Counted from the first letter of the stretch, positions 45,569 through 57,155 are shown. The stretch is DNA of 64,000 bases from Narthecium ossifragum (GCA_963920575.1 OY986968.1:9975485-10039484), one strand, 5' to 3'. The notes: generated by a model from the letters alone, not told the origin. A program made the numbers and translations.

Positions 45569-46308
45569 TAGCGGGAGGCATTTCTATTGATTCAACCAAG
45601 ATCGAGGCAATACTATAATGGCAGAGATCGAAGACAGTGTTCGAGGTTCGCAGTTTCCTTGGCTTGGCGGGATACTACAGGTGATCCCTTTTGTTTGGGA
45701 CGATGCTTGCGAACAGGCCTTCACAGAGTTGAGGACCAGATTGACGAGTGCACCGATTTGGTGGTTCCGCAGCGAGGCGTCGGCCAGGTGGTAGCCTATG
45801 GTTCCAGACAGCTGAAGACCCATGAAAGGACCTACCCCGTCCATAATTTAGAGCTAGTAGTAGTTGTCTTTGCTCTAAAGACATGGCGGCATTACCTCTA
45901 CGGTGAGCGGTTCCTGGTGTACTCGGATGACAAGAGCTTGAGGCACGTTTTCACCCAACATGACCTCAACCTCAGACAGCACCGATGGATGGAGTTACTA
46001 GAGGACTGCGACTTCCAGTTGCATTACCATCCTGCTAAGGCAAATATCGTAGCAGACACTCTGAGTAGACATGCTAGAGACAATAGAGCGACTTTTGCAG
46101 TGTTGTCGGCTCGACAGTGGCAGATGATAGAGACAGTTAGCCAGTTCAGGCTCAACTTCGAGGACCAGGCGTTAGGCGACTTCTTGTATGTTGTTCACAG
46201 CATCCTTGTTCTTCTGACGAGGGTGATAGAGGCACATAACAGAGATCTAGAGCTCGTGGAGATCCGTGCTACGTTGGCACCGAGCAAGCGATTGAAGGCT
46301 GGAATTTA
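45569..46308 (+). pseudogene. Element H RT end and RNase H fragment (chromovirus)
   Basis: Begins in the RT connection GGISIDSTKIEAIL, a TAA, then VFEVRSFLGLAGYYR and a TGA. A deletion removes the next part, after which an open frame gives the RNase H: VAYGSRQLKTHERTYPVHNLELVVVVFALKTWRHYL, then VYSDDKSLRHVF (catalytic-region Asp) and ANIVADTLSRHA. The chromovirus Tekay/Del family is inferred from the YPVHDLEL-type wording. The open frame ends at 46309; 46310-46950 is AT-rich with no gene seen, perhaps part of another decayed transposon. Confidence 0.75.
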
Positions 46309-47589
46309 AAAGTGGAATTTACTTTCCACCTCACTAATCTCTATTCATATTCCACATTTTCCATATAAACACCATTTCCTTATACCAAGTAATCATTACT
46401 AATTCATCCCTACTTTTCAACCAAACAGCACAAATGGAATAACTTTATCCACTACTTATCCATGCATACTAATCCATATTCTCGGTAAACCCGAAATAGA
46501 CTACCCCGCAACCAAACGGTTGATAGAGGTCTCATTGTATATTTATAGAGGATTGGCCCCAATAGTCCTAACCCAATTAGAACTGATCTGCATGCTTAAT
46601 CCAAGTAGAATTAGTAACATTATTAATTAGGTTGCTTAACCGATCGAGCCACCAATAGGAGCCCGGTTTGGATCCGGCCATGATCCAAATCATACATCTA
46701 TAGTATAATTGCTTGATCTGCAGATTGTATAAATTAATTAAGCATGATACATAAGGTGGTCTAGAGGTTTTCAAACACCGCATGATGCTGTGCATTTCCC
46801 TTACCCCGGAACGCCTATGAATGTGGCCAACTAAACCCAAGTTGAGCACCAAGAACAGTGTGCATGTGCCCATGCCATGTTTAATTAATGTAGAAAGGAT
46901 CCAAATATCAGGAAAGAATGATGTGTTTAATGTTTCTTTGAAGATCGAGGCTCACCAAAAGGGTTATTTGCCTAAAAGGCCCCCGGTCATCCCTATTAGC
47001 AGACCGAGATCCCACCCCCTAATATTTTACAGATTCGGACCCCAAACCTCCTAAATCTCAAAATTACCCTTCGATTCCTCCCGGCATTAATGACCATGGC
47101 ACATGACGTGGCATGGCCATTCGATTCAATAGCCGTCCTAGGCATTTCGAGAGCATATGGTAGTGGCCACGTGACGTGTTTTCATTCGTTCACATAAGAT
47201 TTAAATAAATAAATAAAAAACGTCCCGTCGACATGAGAGGAGAAACATGTAAAACTGATATACTGATATACGTGTAATAAAAGCGAGTATTTTCGGTATA
47301 AATCATGACATGAGCCACATGGCTTGTTTTCATTGGTCCATGCAAGGTTAAAAAAAAAAACAGAAAACAACAAGCGTCCGATCGACGTGAGAGGAGAGGC
47401 CGGCATGTCAAGGAAGTGCCCGAATGGTGTATGGCGGATGATTTTAAGGTGCACATACGCCGCGTACTTTCGTGCGGCCTCTTTGATCTTCGCCGCAAAA
47501 CAGTTGGCCACAAACGGGGTTCTCCCCGGTTCGCTGCTCGATTCATCTGTAGGATTGTATACACGCGTTAAATAAAATAATACATATAC

Positions 47590-48030
47590 ATAATGACACA
47601 TATTAGCGGGTATAAGCAATGACACGATGTTAACAACGAGCATAAAAGGTGCGCAACACAGCAGGTAAAACAATGTAAGAAACAAAATAACATAACTGAA
47701 TATCATCGGGTATAAACATATACCCGTTGTTAACAACGAGCATAAAACAGTATGCAGTAGGGCAAGTAGAAAAATAATGAGAACAAAATACCAGCATATA
47801 TCATCGGGTTTGTAAAATATACCCGATGATAACAACGAGTATAAAAAGTACTCCATATAGCATAGAGAAAATTAGCGAGCACAAAATAAGAGTTAATATC
47901 ATTGAGTATAAAAAGATACCTGATGTTAACACGGAGCATAAAAGGTCCGCAAAACAGCAGGTAGAAAAATGGCGATCACAAAATACCAGGAGTTAATATC
48001 ATCGGGTATAAAAATATTCGTGATTTCAAG
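47590..48030. repeat. Tandem repeat of about 100 bp with internal hairpins, inside the MULE
   Basis: About 4.5 units with the start ATATCATCGGGTATAAA (near 47595, 47701, 47799, 47897, 47997) and an AACAACGAGCATAAAA middle. Unit 2 has CGGGTATA-AACA-TATACCCG (47707-47726) overlapping the palindrome CGTTGTTAACAACG (47725-47738). Unit 3 has ATCATCGGGT/ACCCGATGAT (47800-47809, 47821-47830). Confidence 0.75.
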
Positions 48031-48431
48031 ATAATCGATGGGCGAAAGTGTGGTCAACGACTAAAAAAAAGAGAGAATAAGGGTTAGGGTAAGATAAACG
48101 ATGGGGATGATCCATAGAAGGAAATAAATTTAGATTTCTCGTTGCAATAAGGGTTTGTAGGTGTTCTTCTACAGACTAAAGTAGAGTAAAGCTACCTTTG
48201 GGTTTGGGTTGAAGACTTTGGATTTTCTTGGCCGCTATTACAATAGTTGTTTCCATGGCTTTGGCAAACACATTCGAGAGTACTTCCTCCATTTCTTGGG
48301 CGATTGGGTGGACTCCAACTTCGGGCCGTAGGGTATGGCAACCGTCGGAGAAGACTCGGAAACACCATCGGAGAAATGTAGGGGGGGTTTGAAGGATCGG
48401 GAGAAGAAACGCCACGTTAAAAATAGGAGGC

Positions 48432-48533
48432 TTGTTTTTACAGGTAGGATTTAATACCCGTGGTTGAAGTCTGGTTTTGGCGCGTTTTTACCGGTAGGAT
48501 TTAATATCCGTGGTTGAAGTCTGGTTTTGGCGC
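48432..48533. repeat. 50-bp tandem duplication inside the MULE
   Basis: Two copies of a unit reading TTTTTACAGGTAGGATTTAA to GTCTGGTTTTGGCGCG, nearly identical, beside the right inverted repeat. Confidence 0.8.
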
Positions 48534-48854
48534 GAGGGTTAGCCACTTCATATCGTCACTTCATATCGTCCCGTCGCGTCTTCGCTGACGCGCTGTACAG
48601 CCAGCGAATGCAAGCACGCCATGTGCCCACTAATATACGCTCTGGAGTGCGTCTCGAGTCTTGCGCCGGTTCAAATGCCTAAGACGGTTATTGAATTGGA
48701 TGGCCATCCATGGCCATTAATGCCGGGAGGAATGGAAGGGCAATTTTGGGATTTAGGATGTTTGAGGTCCGAATTTGTAAAATATTAGGGGGTGGGGTCT
48801 CGGTCTGCTAATAGAGATGACCGGGGCCTTTTAGGCAAATAACCCCTCACCAAA

Positions 48855-49860
48855 CTGTACAAATTAAATCATAGCAGCTGATAATTTATAGATCAATACA
48901 TTCAGCACGTCTGTACTATAAAACAATATCGTTTGTTATTAAATGAAAGGCAAGAAAGCTCAAATCCTCCAGCACAGCTCCAGTCTGGCTGCTGGCACCA
49001 AGAGTATTGAAAACCATTCCAAGGATCCACATCCAATCCACCACTAATTGGTATTCAACGGATCGATGACATTATTTTTCAGATGGTTGGTAGGATAGGC
49101 CAAGACATTACGATCTCTTTCCCTCTCTTTCTTCTCGGTTAGCGACGATCGACTGCAATGTAGCAACCATGGAGTGGTGATGGGAGCTGCATTTTGGTTG
49201 CATGGATAATGACCCCCATCTTTCTGAATCCAGCAAAGATATGCATATGTTGAGAAAAATTCCATGCAATATGGAGAAACAATACGAACAATTAAGTACC
49301 CACTTGAGAGAGAGAGAGATCTAGAGAGAGAAGGGCCAGTTGGCCATGTGGAGACAGGATGCCAACCAAGACGCACATTGCACACCTAAATATTCTATGG
49401 CTGTACTGTTCAATTTGGTAACAGCATATATCCACCCACCAATCATAGAGGGTCTGTAACAGGCAGTTTAAACTTCAATTGAAATCAATACCTACATCAA
49501 TCGCTGTAACAATAGATCCGTTGCGTTGTTCTTTCAATTTAAGTCTGTCATTATATATTTGGTGATGTTGAAATCAGAGCTAACAACCTTCGAGTTCAAA
49601 TTGTCTTTATCTCCCGCATATGAGCTGATACCAATCTAATGGGTAGCATAGTGGACCACAAGATTATTGATGACAAATCCATACACTAATGATTGAAACT
49701 ACTGATAATTATCATTTAGTCTCATTTGGAGATCTTTTTTGTTCTATAGTCTTCTAACAAATATATAAGGTATTTAGTCTTTTTTAGGGTTATTATGGTA
49801 GCTTCTATGACCAAAATACCCTTTTAAATAGAAAAAGTATGGGCAAAAATGGCATTTTCT
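48855..49860. other. Intergenic stretch with no gene seen
   Basis: AT-rich DNA. A short GA-rich microsatellite is at 49308-49330. The 113-codon minus-strand frame (49385-49044) has no recognisable domain. About 49690-49830 and 51000-51110 show a weak inverted resemblance (TAGTCTTTT and a CAAAATACCC-like word against AGTCTTTTACT and ACAAAACTATCC), possibly the ends of a decayed transposon that would span the satellites between them. Confidence 0.35.
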
Positions 49861-49879
49861 AAAATCCAAACTAAATGGG

Positions 49880-49982
49880 TGCATAAGTGGGTGTGGGTTT
49901 TTTAAAATGAAATTTTTCGAGAAATACATAAGTGGGTGTGGAATTTTGAAAATGAAATTTTTTGAGAAATGCATAAGTGGGA
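49880..49982. repeat. 45-bp tandem repeat
   Basis: CATAAGTGGG starts at 49882, 49927 and 49972, each followed by a TGTGG word and an AAAATGAAATTTTTNGAGAAAT stretch (N is T or C); period 45, 2.3 copies. Confidence 0.75.
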
Positions 49983-50064
49983 GTGGTAATTTCGGCTGCA
50001 TTTAATGACTGGCATGCATTAATGGCTTTTTTCATTGTTGTATATAATAAAATTACATGTTTTT

Positions 50065-50440
50065 TGTATCAACTTTTCAGTTTTTTTGAAAGTAACTTTC
50101 CAGTTTTTTAGAAAGTTACATTTCAATTTTTCTGGGAGTAAATTTTCAGTTTATTTAGAAGTTACTTTCCATTTCTTTTTTTAGTTTGATGACCACCACC
50201 ATTTATTTGATACTTAAATCTCATTTGATTGGTTAATTTTTTTCATTTTTTTGGAAGTTAATTTCCATTCCTTTTTCGTAGCTACTACAATGAAATTGAA
50301 AAGTTATCACAGAAAAATAAAAACGTACCACAAAAAATTGAAAAGTTATCACAAAAAATTGAAAAGTTACATCAACAAAATAGAAAAGGCGGCACAAAAT
50401 TGAAAAAGTACCACAAAAAATAAAACACAAAATTGAAAAG
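50065..50440. repeat. Inverted clusters of a GAAAAGTTAC-type short repeat
   Basis: 50065-50280 has several copies of a GTAACTTTCCAGTTTTTT-like unit of about 28 bp; 50290-50440 has the opposite orientation (AAAAATTGAAAAGTTATCAC, then AAATTGAAAAGTTACATC). The two clusters could pair as a long imperfect hairpin. No gene. Confidence 0.6.
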
Positions 50441-50477
50441 CTCTCCCATCGTCAAACTCCCGATACATTCGACTGGA

Positions 50478-50885
50478 CGGGGAACCCGGATCGGTGACGG
50501 GGGAGGCGGATAGGCGACGGGGAGCCCAGATCGGTGACGGGGGAGGCCGGATCGGCGACGGGGGAGGCGGATCCGTGATGGGGGAGTTGGATCGGCGACA
50601 GGGGAGGTGGATCGGTGACGGGGGAACCCGGATCGGCTATGAGGGAGGCGGATCGGCGGCGGGGGAGGCTGATCTGCGATGGGGGAGCCTGGATCGGTGA
50701 CGGGGGAGGCGGATCCACGACGGGGGAGGCAGGATCGGCGGCGGGGGAGGCGGATCGGCGACGGAGGATGCGGATCGGCGATGTGGGAGCCCGGATCGGC
50801 GACGGGGGAGCCGTATCGACGATGGGGGAGGTGGATCGGCGACGGGGGAGGCGGATCGGCGACGGGGGAGGCGGATCGGCGATGA
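50478..50885. repeat. G/C-rich 20-bp minisatellite
   Basis: About 20 copies of GATCGGCGACGGGGGAGGCG with small variations and a few longer units. The unit length is not a multiple of 3, so the open frames on both strands (for example 50615-50998 plus, 50718-50452 minus) are just read-through of the repeat. It lies about 740 bp upstream of the FLA start codon. Confidence 0.85.
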
Positions 50886-50999
50886 CCTCGGGATCTAGTG
50901 GGGGTGAGCGGCTGCGGGGCCCCGGACGCGTCGCGGGGCGGACGCGGGGGGGGGGTGGGTTAGGAGGGTTTAGTAGGGTGTATATAGATAATAGGTAAG

Positions 51000-51628
51000 G
51001 ATAGTTTTGTCTTTATTCCCCTACAGTGATAGTAAAAGACTGAAGAACTTGTATAGGGGATCAAATGACAAATTGGTTTCTAGTAAGAGACCATTTGACA
51101 AATCATCCTTAAAACTATGACGAGAAAGACTCTAGACTTTGATGGTAATCTGCATCATACTATATGACCACCCTTTAATGCGTGTGGTTGGCTCATTGTT
51201 GATATGGATTGGGCAACCAACCTCCCGTGACACAACAATGTCGGCAAAGCCTTTGATACAACAATAAACTTGATTCAGTTCTTTGCAATGCTGCCATTCA
51301 TCTACCTACTGCACTTAATTAGCAATTCCAATCACAGAAATTACTAGATCTGAAGACTAGTGATTAACTTATAAGTTTGGAGGACCACTCTCTTCTCTCG
51401 AAGTCACAAACTCATTTTTAGATTAGATAGACATGCAGCATCTGTCATTTCCGTATAATAATAGCTCAAGGCCTCCAGTCTCCATTCAACTCCACTCGCC
51501 AGCTCATTCCAGCGCACTCGCCTCCCTACAGCCCCCCCACCTCGTCACATAAATCCCACCCAACCTCTCCTCATTCCCCAATCACCACGTATCAAACAAA
51601 CATCATTCCCCTATCACCATCTCCGGCC
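51000..51628 (+). promoter_or_regulatory. Likely FLA promoter and 5' UTR
   Basis: C-rich, CT-rich DNA before the ATG (51480-51628) typical of plant 5' leaders. A weak TATA-like word CATAAATCC is at 51547-51555, about 75 bp before the ATG. No other signal can be assigned with confidence. Confidence 0.4.
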
Positions 51629-52378
51629 ATGGCTCCTCCTCTCTTATTCGGCTTGGCCACATTGCTCGTCCTCGGCACCTCTGGCCTCCTCGCCGAGGCG
51701 CAGGTGGCGCCCGGCCCCTCTTCCGGGCCGCTCAACCTCACCTCCGTCCTCGAGAAGGGAGGTCAGTACAGCACCTTCTTGCGGCTCCTCCAGGAGACAC
51801 AGGTCGGCACGCAGATCGACAGCCAGCTGAACAACTCCTTCAATGGCCTCACCATCTTCGCCCCGACTGACAACGCCTTCAACCAGCTCAAAGCCGGCAC
51901 CCTCAACAGCCTCACCTCTCAGGAACAGGTGAACCTGATCTTGTATCATGTCCTGCCGCGCTTCTACAGCCTCAGCATGTTCGAGACGGTGAGCAACCCG
52001 GTCCGCACGCAGGCGTCCGACAGCCAAGGTGTGTACGATGTCAATATCACCAGCACTACCAACCAAGTGAACGTGTCGACCGGAGTCGACAACGTGTCAG
52101 TCAACAATGTGCTGTATAAAGACTTCCCCCTGGCGATCTACTCCATCGATCAGGTGCTGAAGCCACTCGATCTGTTTGGACCTAAGCCTCCAGCTGCGGC
52201 CCCGGCTCCGGCCGAGGTTCCCAAGAATAAGCCTGCCAAGAGCACTTCAGCGGCGGCTGACGCTCCCGCAACGGCGGTAGAGAATTCGAACTCCTCTGCA
52301 GCTAGCATGGAAGGGAGGAGCATTGCTTGGGGCCTTCTCCTGGGGGCTGCCCTGCTGTGCATGAAGAGTCTCTTGTGA
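51629..52378 (+). CDS. FLA: Fasciclin-like arabinogalactan protein (single FAS1 domain, GPI-anchored)
   Basis: Cell-surface glycoprotein of 249 residues, without introns. Residues 1-24 are a signal peptide ending AEA. An AGP-type APGP motif is at 27-30 and a PKPPAAAPAPA stretch at 185-195, where prolines can be hydroxylated and glycosylated. The FAS1 domain is at about 35-184, with the H1 motif LTIFAPTDNAF (74-84), the YH motif LYHVLP (105-110) and the H2 motif AIYSIDQVLKPL (169-180). NXS/T sites are at 36, 68, 139, 148, 155 and 221. The tail after the small residues at 222-226 is hydrophobic (231-249), a GPI signal. The length and single domain fit group-A FLAs (FLA11/12-like), which act in cell-wall and secondary-wall formation; the exact member is not fixed. 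The ATG has a good context (GCCATGG). Confidence 0.95.
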   Translation: MAPPLLFGLATLLVLGTSGLLAEAQVAPGPSSGPLNLTSVLEKGGQYSTFLRLLQETQVGTQIDSQLNNSFNGLTIFAPTDNAFNQLKAGTLNSLTSQEQVNLILYHVLPRFYSLSMFETVSNPVRTQASDSQGVYDVNITSTTNQVNVSTGVDNVSVNNVLYKDFPLAIYSIDQVLKPLDLFGPKPPAAAPAPAEVPKNKPAKSTSAAADAPATAVENSNSSAASMEGRSIAWGLLLGAALLCMKSLL

Positions 52379-52982
52379 CGAGTTAGCTAGTTAAATTTGC
52401 ATGTATGCATTCTTGTTTAATTCTTGTGCTATGAGCTTGTTTGCCACTGTATCTACCTACATTCATGTTCTTTGTGGGATCTCTCAAAGTTTGTTCACTC
52501 TTTTTTCATATGAGCTGATTGATATATATTCTTCCTTCTTTCAATCTCTAACTTTTGTTGTATGACAGTTAAGTAGGATTTACGAAGAAATTAAGCCGTT
52601 AAATTACATCAGCTAGCATTAATAAAAAAGGCCATTTGCAAGTGATGATAGGTAGGTGGTCCGTGAAAAATGGGGTATGCATCATGTGATGAGTAGTGAT
52701 CCAAAGTTAGATCTGAGGACCTTTTTTCTTGTCTTCTTGTGGATATGCATTGGCAGGATAGCATCTCTGCACTGAATAATTTGTGGCCTGATGCATGATG
52801 TGTTACATAGTTGATCGCAGTTTCTAAGGCTGGTTTGTTTTTCATGGAGCTGTCAGAAAGGTGGTCCTTGCACTGGTTGACTGTTCCTAGTTTAGATTTT
52901 GCAACCAGATCCGCTATGTGAAGATTCATCCATTTGAACATTTATTGATCTCAGGGTTCAGGATATATCTATACTATATAGC
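52379..52982 (+). other. FLA 3' flank
   Basis: The first 200 bases are T-rich and likely 3' UTR; no strong AATAAA was noted. A 110-codon minus-strand frame (52941-52609) has no known domain. Nothing else is recognised. Confidence 0.5.
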
Positions 52983-52990
52983 CTGCTATC

Positions 52991-53604
52991 TAGTGATGGC
53001 AACGGGGCGGATTTGGGGCGGATATTGGAAATACCATACCCGTCCCCGCACTCCTCCGCTCATACCATAACCGCCCATTCCCCGCGCGGATAATGGGGAT
53101 CGCGGACCATAACCATCCCCGCGGGTACGCGGATATTACCCGCAATCCGCGGTTACCCGCGATCCGCGGTTATCCGCAATCCGCGGTTATCCGCAAAACC
53201 TAAAAAAACCATTCAATTAGCATTAAGCCTCTAAAATCTAAATCTAAATCCACCAAACTATCATCAACATTCGGTCTCTAAAATCTAGATCCACAAATAC
53301 TCATCAACAATTAGTCTTTATTAGAGTATTATTACAAAAATAGACTCTTTAAAATCCACCAAATCAACATTTAGTGGCGGGGGGGGCGGATATGTGGGGC
53401 GGGGCGGATAGCGGGGCGGATATGCGGGGCGGGGCGGATAGCGGGGCGGATATTACCCAATACCATAATCCGCCCCGTACCCGCGCGGATTTTAAATTTG
53501 AAAACCATACCCGTATCCACGGGTAAAACATCTATACCATACCCGTCCCCATCGGTGCGGATCGGGTCGGTTATCCAGCGGGGCGGTCAATTTTGCCATC
53601 CCTA
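52991..53604. mobile_element. hAT-type MITE
   Basis: 614 bp. Left end TAGTGATGGCAACGGGGCGG and right end GGGGCGGTCAATTTTGCCATCCCTA, i.e. inverted ends of the TAGGGATGGCAA family typical of plant hAT elements. CTGCTATC lies at 52983-52990 and 53605-53612, a perfect 8-bp duplication. The inside is rich in CGCGG and GGGGCGGAT repeats around an AT-rich centre and has no coding capacity. Confidence 0.92.
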
Positions 53605-53985
53605 CTGCTATCTCATACGTGAGAATCTCACGTGACAGGCTTAATTTTATGCCAAGCTTGATATGTGGAGGGGGCAGTTAATGGACGAAGGGTTCAAGAA
53701 AAGAGGGGGAAAGTTAGTAGATGATTAATGGAAAAGTTAATTGAGAGGAAGGATAAGTTAATGGGGTTATTAGAGGGTGGTTAGCTTAACAAGTGGGTGG
53801 GGCTCTGCTAGTGTATCTTCTCATATATCCGGCGAGGGTTATAACCTTCGTCTCATATATCCAACGGTGGGGATGTGTCATCTCATATATCCAACAGACG
53901 ATGGGGGTGTGGGGTGTGGGGTGTGTCGGCTCATATATCCAACTATGAGGGTGTGGCGTATCGCGTCGCTTGATGAATCCCGTGG

Positions 53986-53988
<3 letters not shown>

Positions 53989-54038
<50 letters not shown>
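53989..54038. repeat. (AG)n microsatellite
   Basis: About 25 uninterrupted AG units. A G-run of 14 follows near 54076-54089. Confidence 0.95.
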
Positions 54039-54039
<1 letters not shown>

Positions 54040-54042
<3 letters not shown>

Positions 54043-54260
54043 TAAATAAATGTGGGTGTCGGTGGTTTCTTTTATAGGGGGGGGGGGGGAGGTCGGGAGG
54101 AGATCGAGAGGGGATTCGAAGGCGATTTTGGCGACGGCGTCAGAGTGGTCGAGGGCGTTGGCGGTAGCTTGAGGGTTGGATCATCATCTGGAACGGCATC
54201 CTCTCCAACAGATCCCCAACCTCTGCTCGCTTCCGCCTCCTCGCCGTGAGGTAAGTAGTA
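54040..54260 (+). other. G/C-rich exon-like segment with a splice-donor-like end
   Basis: Frame 54052-54249 is Gly/Ser-rich; another frame reads IWNGILSNRSPTSARFRLLAV, faintly like an F-box. It ends CGTGAGGTAAGT at about 54250, a strong donor consensus, and the following DNA is T-rich and intron-like. A decayed or unannotated 5' exon is possible; I cannot identify the gene. From 54310 on no frame is convincing. Confidence 0.25.
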
Positions 54261-54399
54261 TTACTCTCACTACAACTCCATTTCTGGTAATGATCTAATT
54301 TCAACTCTAGATTATAGGATCACACAGGTAAACATGGGATCTAATTCCAAGAAGCTCCAGGTCAGTTTTAGATATAGGAAGCAAACATGAGATTTTATG

Positions 54400-54900
54400 T
54401 CATGTTTGCTTCCTATCAATTGGGTTCTACTTTCTTGGCTTCTTGATTTAGTTTCTTCATCCAAAAGTATCCGATCATAATGTAGATTTTTGGTTGATGT
54501 TTGTTTAGTGGAAAGCATAAATGAAGTTGCTCTGTTATCCTGATCATAAAGCTAGGATTTTCGGGTAGTGATCTAATTCCAAGAATGGATGTCAGGATCG
54601 CATAGGTAACAAGAAACTCGAGATCAGTTTGAGGTCTCGCTATTCCTTTGGTTGGCCTTCTGAATTTTGCCAACACCTAGCATATTTCCAATAACTCGAG
54701 ATAAGGTATTATGATTCTTTTGGTTGGCCTTCTGAATTTTGCCATGTTTGCTTCCTATTTCTAAACTTATCTCGAGCTTTGTATAATATCAATTGGGTTC
54801 TACTTTCTTGGCGTTTTGATTTATTTTCTTTATCCAATAGTATCTGATCATAACATAGCTTTTTGGTTGATGTTTGTTTAGTGGAAAGTATAAATGTTTG
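54400..54900. repeat. Direct duplication within intergenic or intron-like DNA
   Basis: 54415-54532 (AATTGGGTTCTACTTTCTTGG to GTGGAAAGCATAAATG) recurs at 54788-54894 with about 90% identity, 370 bp apart. A smaller word (TTTGGTTGGCCTTCTGAATT) recurs at 54650 and 54719. Confidence 0.75.
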
Positions 54901-54939
54901 GTAATGTTTGCCCCCTAAACCCAAAGAACACGCGAGCAA

Positions 54940-57155
54940 AGTAGGAACTCAAAATCGAGATAGGAGATAGGAAGCTGGCGATCAAATGCCAACTCTAGAT
55001 GACATGATCACACTGGTAAAGCTATAACGATGACGAGAACAAAACCTAGCTCAGTTAAAGCGGCAACCAACAAAAAAACATCACGAAATATTGCTCAGTC
55101 AAGCACTCAATTTAGAAAATAACGTCATTAATTCCTTGTCATATTCTTTTAGAGGAAATTTATGAATTCCACAGAGAGGAAATTTATGAGTTATTCAATA
55201 GAGTCAGGTAGATTGATTACTTTCCCTGACCGACCTCCCTTAGCTTGTCTGGTATGACAGCTTGGGTGTCCTGTGAAGGACCCGGGTTTGATGGTTGGTA
55301 CCATCTCTCACCCCCAGCCGGTACTCTCTCTCCCCCAGTCGTGCTTAACTAATAAATTTTTTTAAAAAAATTACTATCCCTTAAACATAGCCTTTCCTAT
55401 CAGCTTCATTTGAATGATGTCCATTAATAACCAATCTTTTAGTGATATTTTTTAAAAAAGAACTCGAAGCTGGTGTTGATTTTCCTGCAAGATCATAACA
55501 TGAGGTAGGCTATTTTTTGTTCCAAGAGCATCAAAATATGCTTGAACTGTTATCTGGATCTTGTTTCCGAAATAGTAGAATGCAGTTATTTTTACAAAAG
55601 AAAAAACATGTTGGCCTTCATAATTAAAATGGAGCAAAACTTCAAGTTATGTGTTCACCTTTTTCATAGTCATAGGAATTTCGTCATGATTTATATTTCA
55701 TAATCACTGGATCTTTAGTTGAGAAAGAATATAATATCCGTACCTACACTTTTGCAATCACTTACATGTGTCACTTTGTTCTTCAAATTCTTCTACCTGT
55801 TTAAAGTTCCGCTGAAGAAACATCATAATTAGTTCTACTGCAAGAATTTCCAGTGAGTAATTCATAGGATGATCTTGCATCATGTTTTTAGATGCTATAT
55901 GCGTTACTTTTTTATTCTTTAAGCGGAAAAGAATCCTTATTATTGTCCAAAAGGATTATTGTCCACATCTGCTAAACCTGCAATACTTATTATATTCTTT
56001 TTTTTCTTTACAATACTTATTATTGCCAGCATCTGCGGTGTTTGGGTTCGGCAACACCTCCCTCTCCAAGCGATCCCGTGTCATTGGACTTTATCGCAGG
56101 TCTCTTTCTACCATCTCCTTATCAGTTGTTGCTTTTTAGAGATTAATTGTTGATTGTCTATATGAATTGATTAAGCCTGTATTTTGGTCTGGATCAAGTT
56201 CTTGAAATATAATTAGTTGTTAGATTACAGGTTTCTGAATTTGTGTTTCTTTTACAAGCCTTAATTTGATTTGCATGGCTTTCTTCTTTGATATGGCATA
56301 TTAATTGAATCAATCAATTTAACACTTGCTAAAGGGTAACTTGACACAGGCAAATATGTCTTTTGCAATTGACTTACTACTTCATTGAAGTGGTATATTA
56401 TGGGTTTCCTCTTGATGAATGGTTATTTAGAAGTAAAAGAAATACATTATTTGGTGGTGCATGTGACTAGAGGATTGTTTTCTTTCTTTCTTGAACTTTA
56501 ATTAAACTGTATCCATGCTATTCTTTTTAAATCTATTTGATTGAGTTTAAGAACTGTCCAAAAAAATTGTGTGGAGATCACCTTGGATGTATGTTTCAAT
56601 GTTTATGATTAACTGATGGTTTTTTAAAGAACACCATGACTATAGGTTACCTTGGATGGGTTTCTAAAGAAAACACATGGATGGGAATGATGCATTAATT
56701 GTTTATTAGACATGGATGGTTTCTAAAGAATTTATTGTCAAGATGCACTGTTTATTAGACAAGGAAGTTAATACATGCTCATTATTTGTTATTGTTTTTT
56801 GGAATTAGCGCTCTAGTTCATGCTGTAATTTGAGTAGAATTGTTTTCTTTTGAGTATTTAATGTCTTTTTTCATGATGTTTAGGTTTCACTTTAACAAGG
56901 AAAACAAAGAAACCCAATAGGCTTTAGGAGTTATTGGAAATATGTTAGGTGTCGGAAATATGCCAGGTGTTCAGGTACATAATGACTGGCATCTCAAATA
57001 ATCGTTAGTTTACTGTTTCTAGCCACCAGAACTAGAAGATCCAATTATCTCATTAATTGTATAGATAATTGGTGTTTACACCAAATTTGTGAAACTTGTT
57101 GATGGGTACACCCCTATCATTAGATTTAAGGTCTTAACAGCATTTTACATCAGTT
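54940..57155. other. AT-rich stretch, no gene assigned
   Basis: Mostly intron-like DNA. 56031-56098 reads like a small exon: after TATTGCCAG, a frame with VFGFGNTSLSKRSRVIGLYR, ending TCGCAGGTCTCT. The function is unknown. No other candidate exon was found. Confidence 0.3.

Larger units (their letters stand above)
46961..48845. mobile_element. Non-autonomous MULE-type DNA transposon
   Basis: Long terminal inverted repeats of about 190 bp (46961-47150 and 48660-48845) start GGGTTATTTGCCTAAAAGGC and are about 88% identical by eye. The flanks are CTCACCAAA at 46951-46959 and 48846-48854, a perfect 9-bp duplication, which with long inverted repeats points to Mutator-like elements. At 46960 an extra A lies between duplication and repeat. 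The inside has no transposase; the longest frames (minus 47856-47182; minus 48415-48176) match nothing I know. The 79-codon frame could be a captured host fragment, but that is a guess. Confidence 0.88.

Noticed and set aside
46310..46500. Possible MITE (AT-rich, words like ACCAAACGG)
   Set aside because: No inverted ends or target-site duplication could be found.
47182..47856. 224-codon minus-strand frame in the MULE
   Set aside because: Low-complexity hydrophobic text from the 100-bp tandem repeats; no transposase motif.
50452..50998. Gly/Arg- and Pro-rich frames on both strands
   Set aside because: Pure read-through of the 20-bp minisatellite.
51644..52066. 140-codon minus-strand frame opposite FLA
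   Set aside because: Shadow of the G/C-rich FLA coding sequence.
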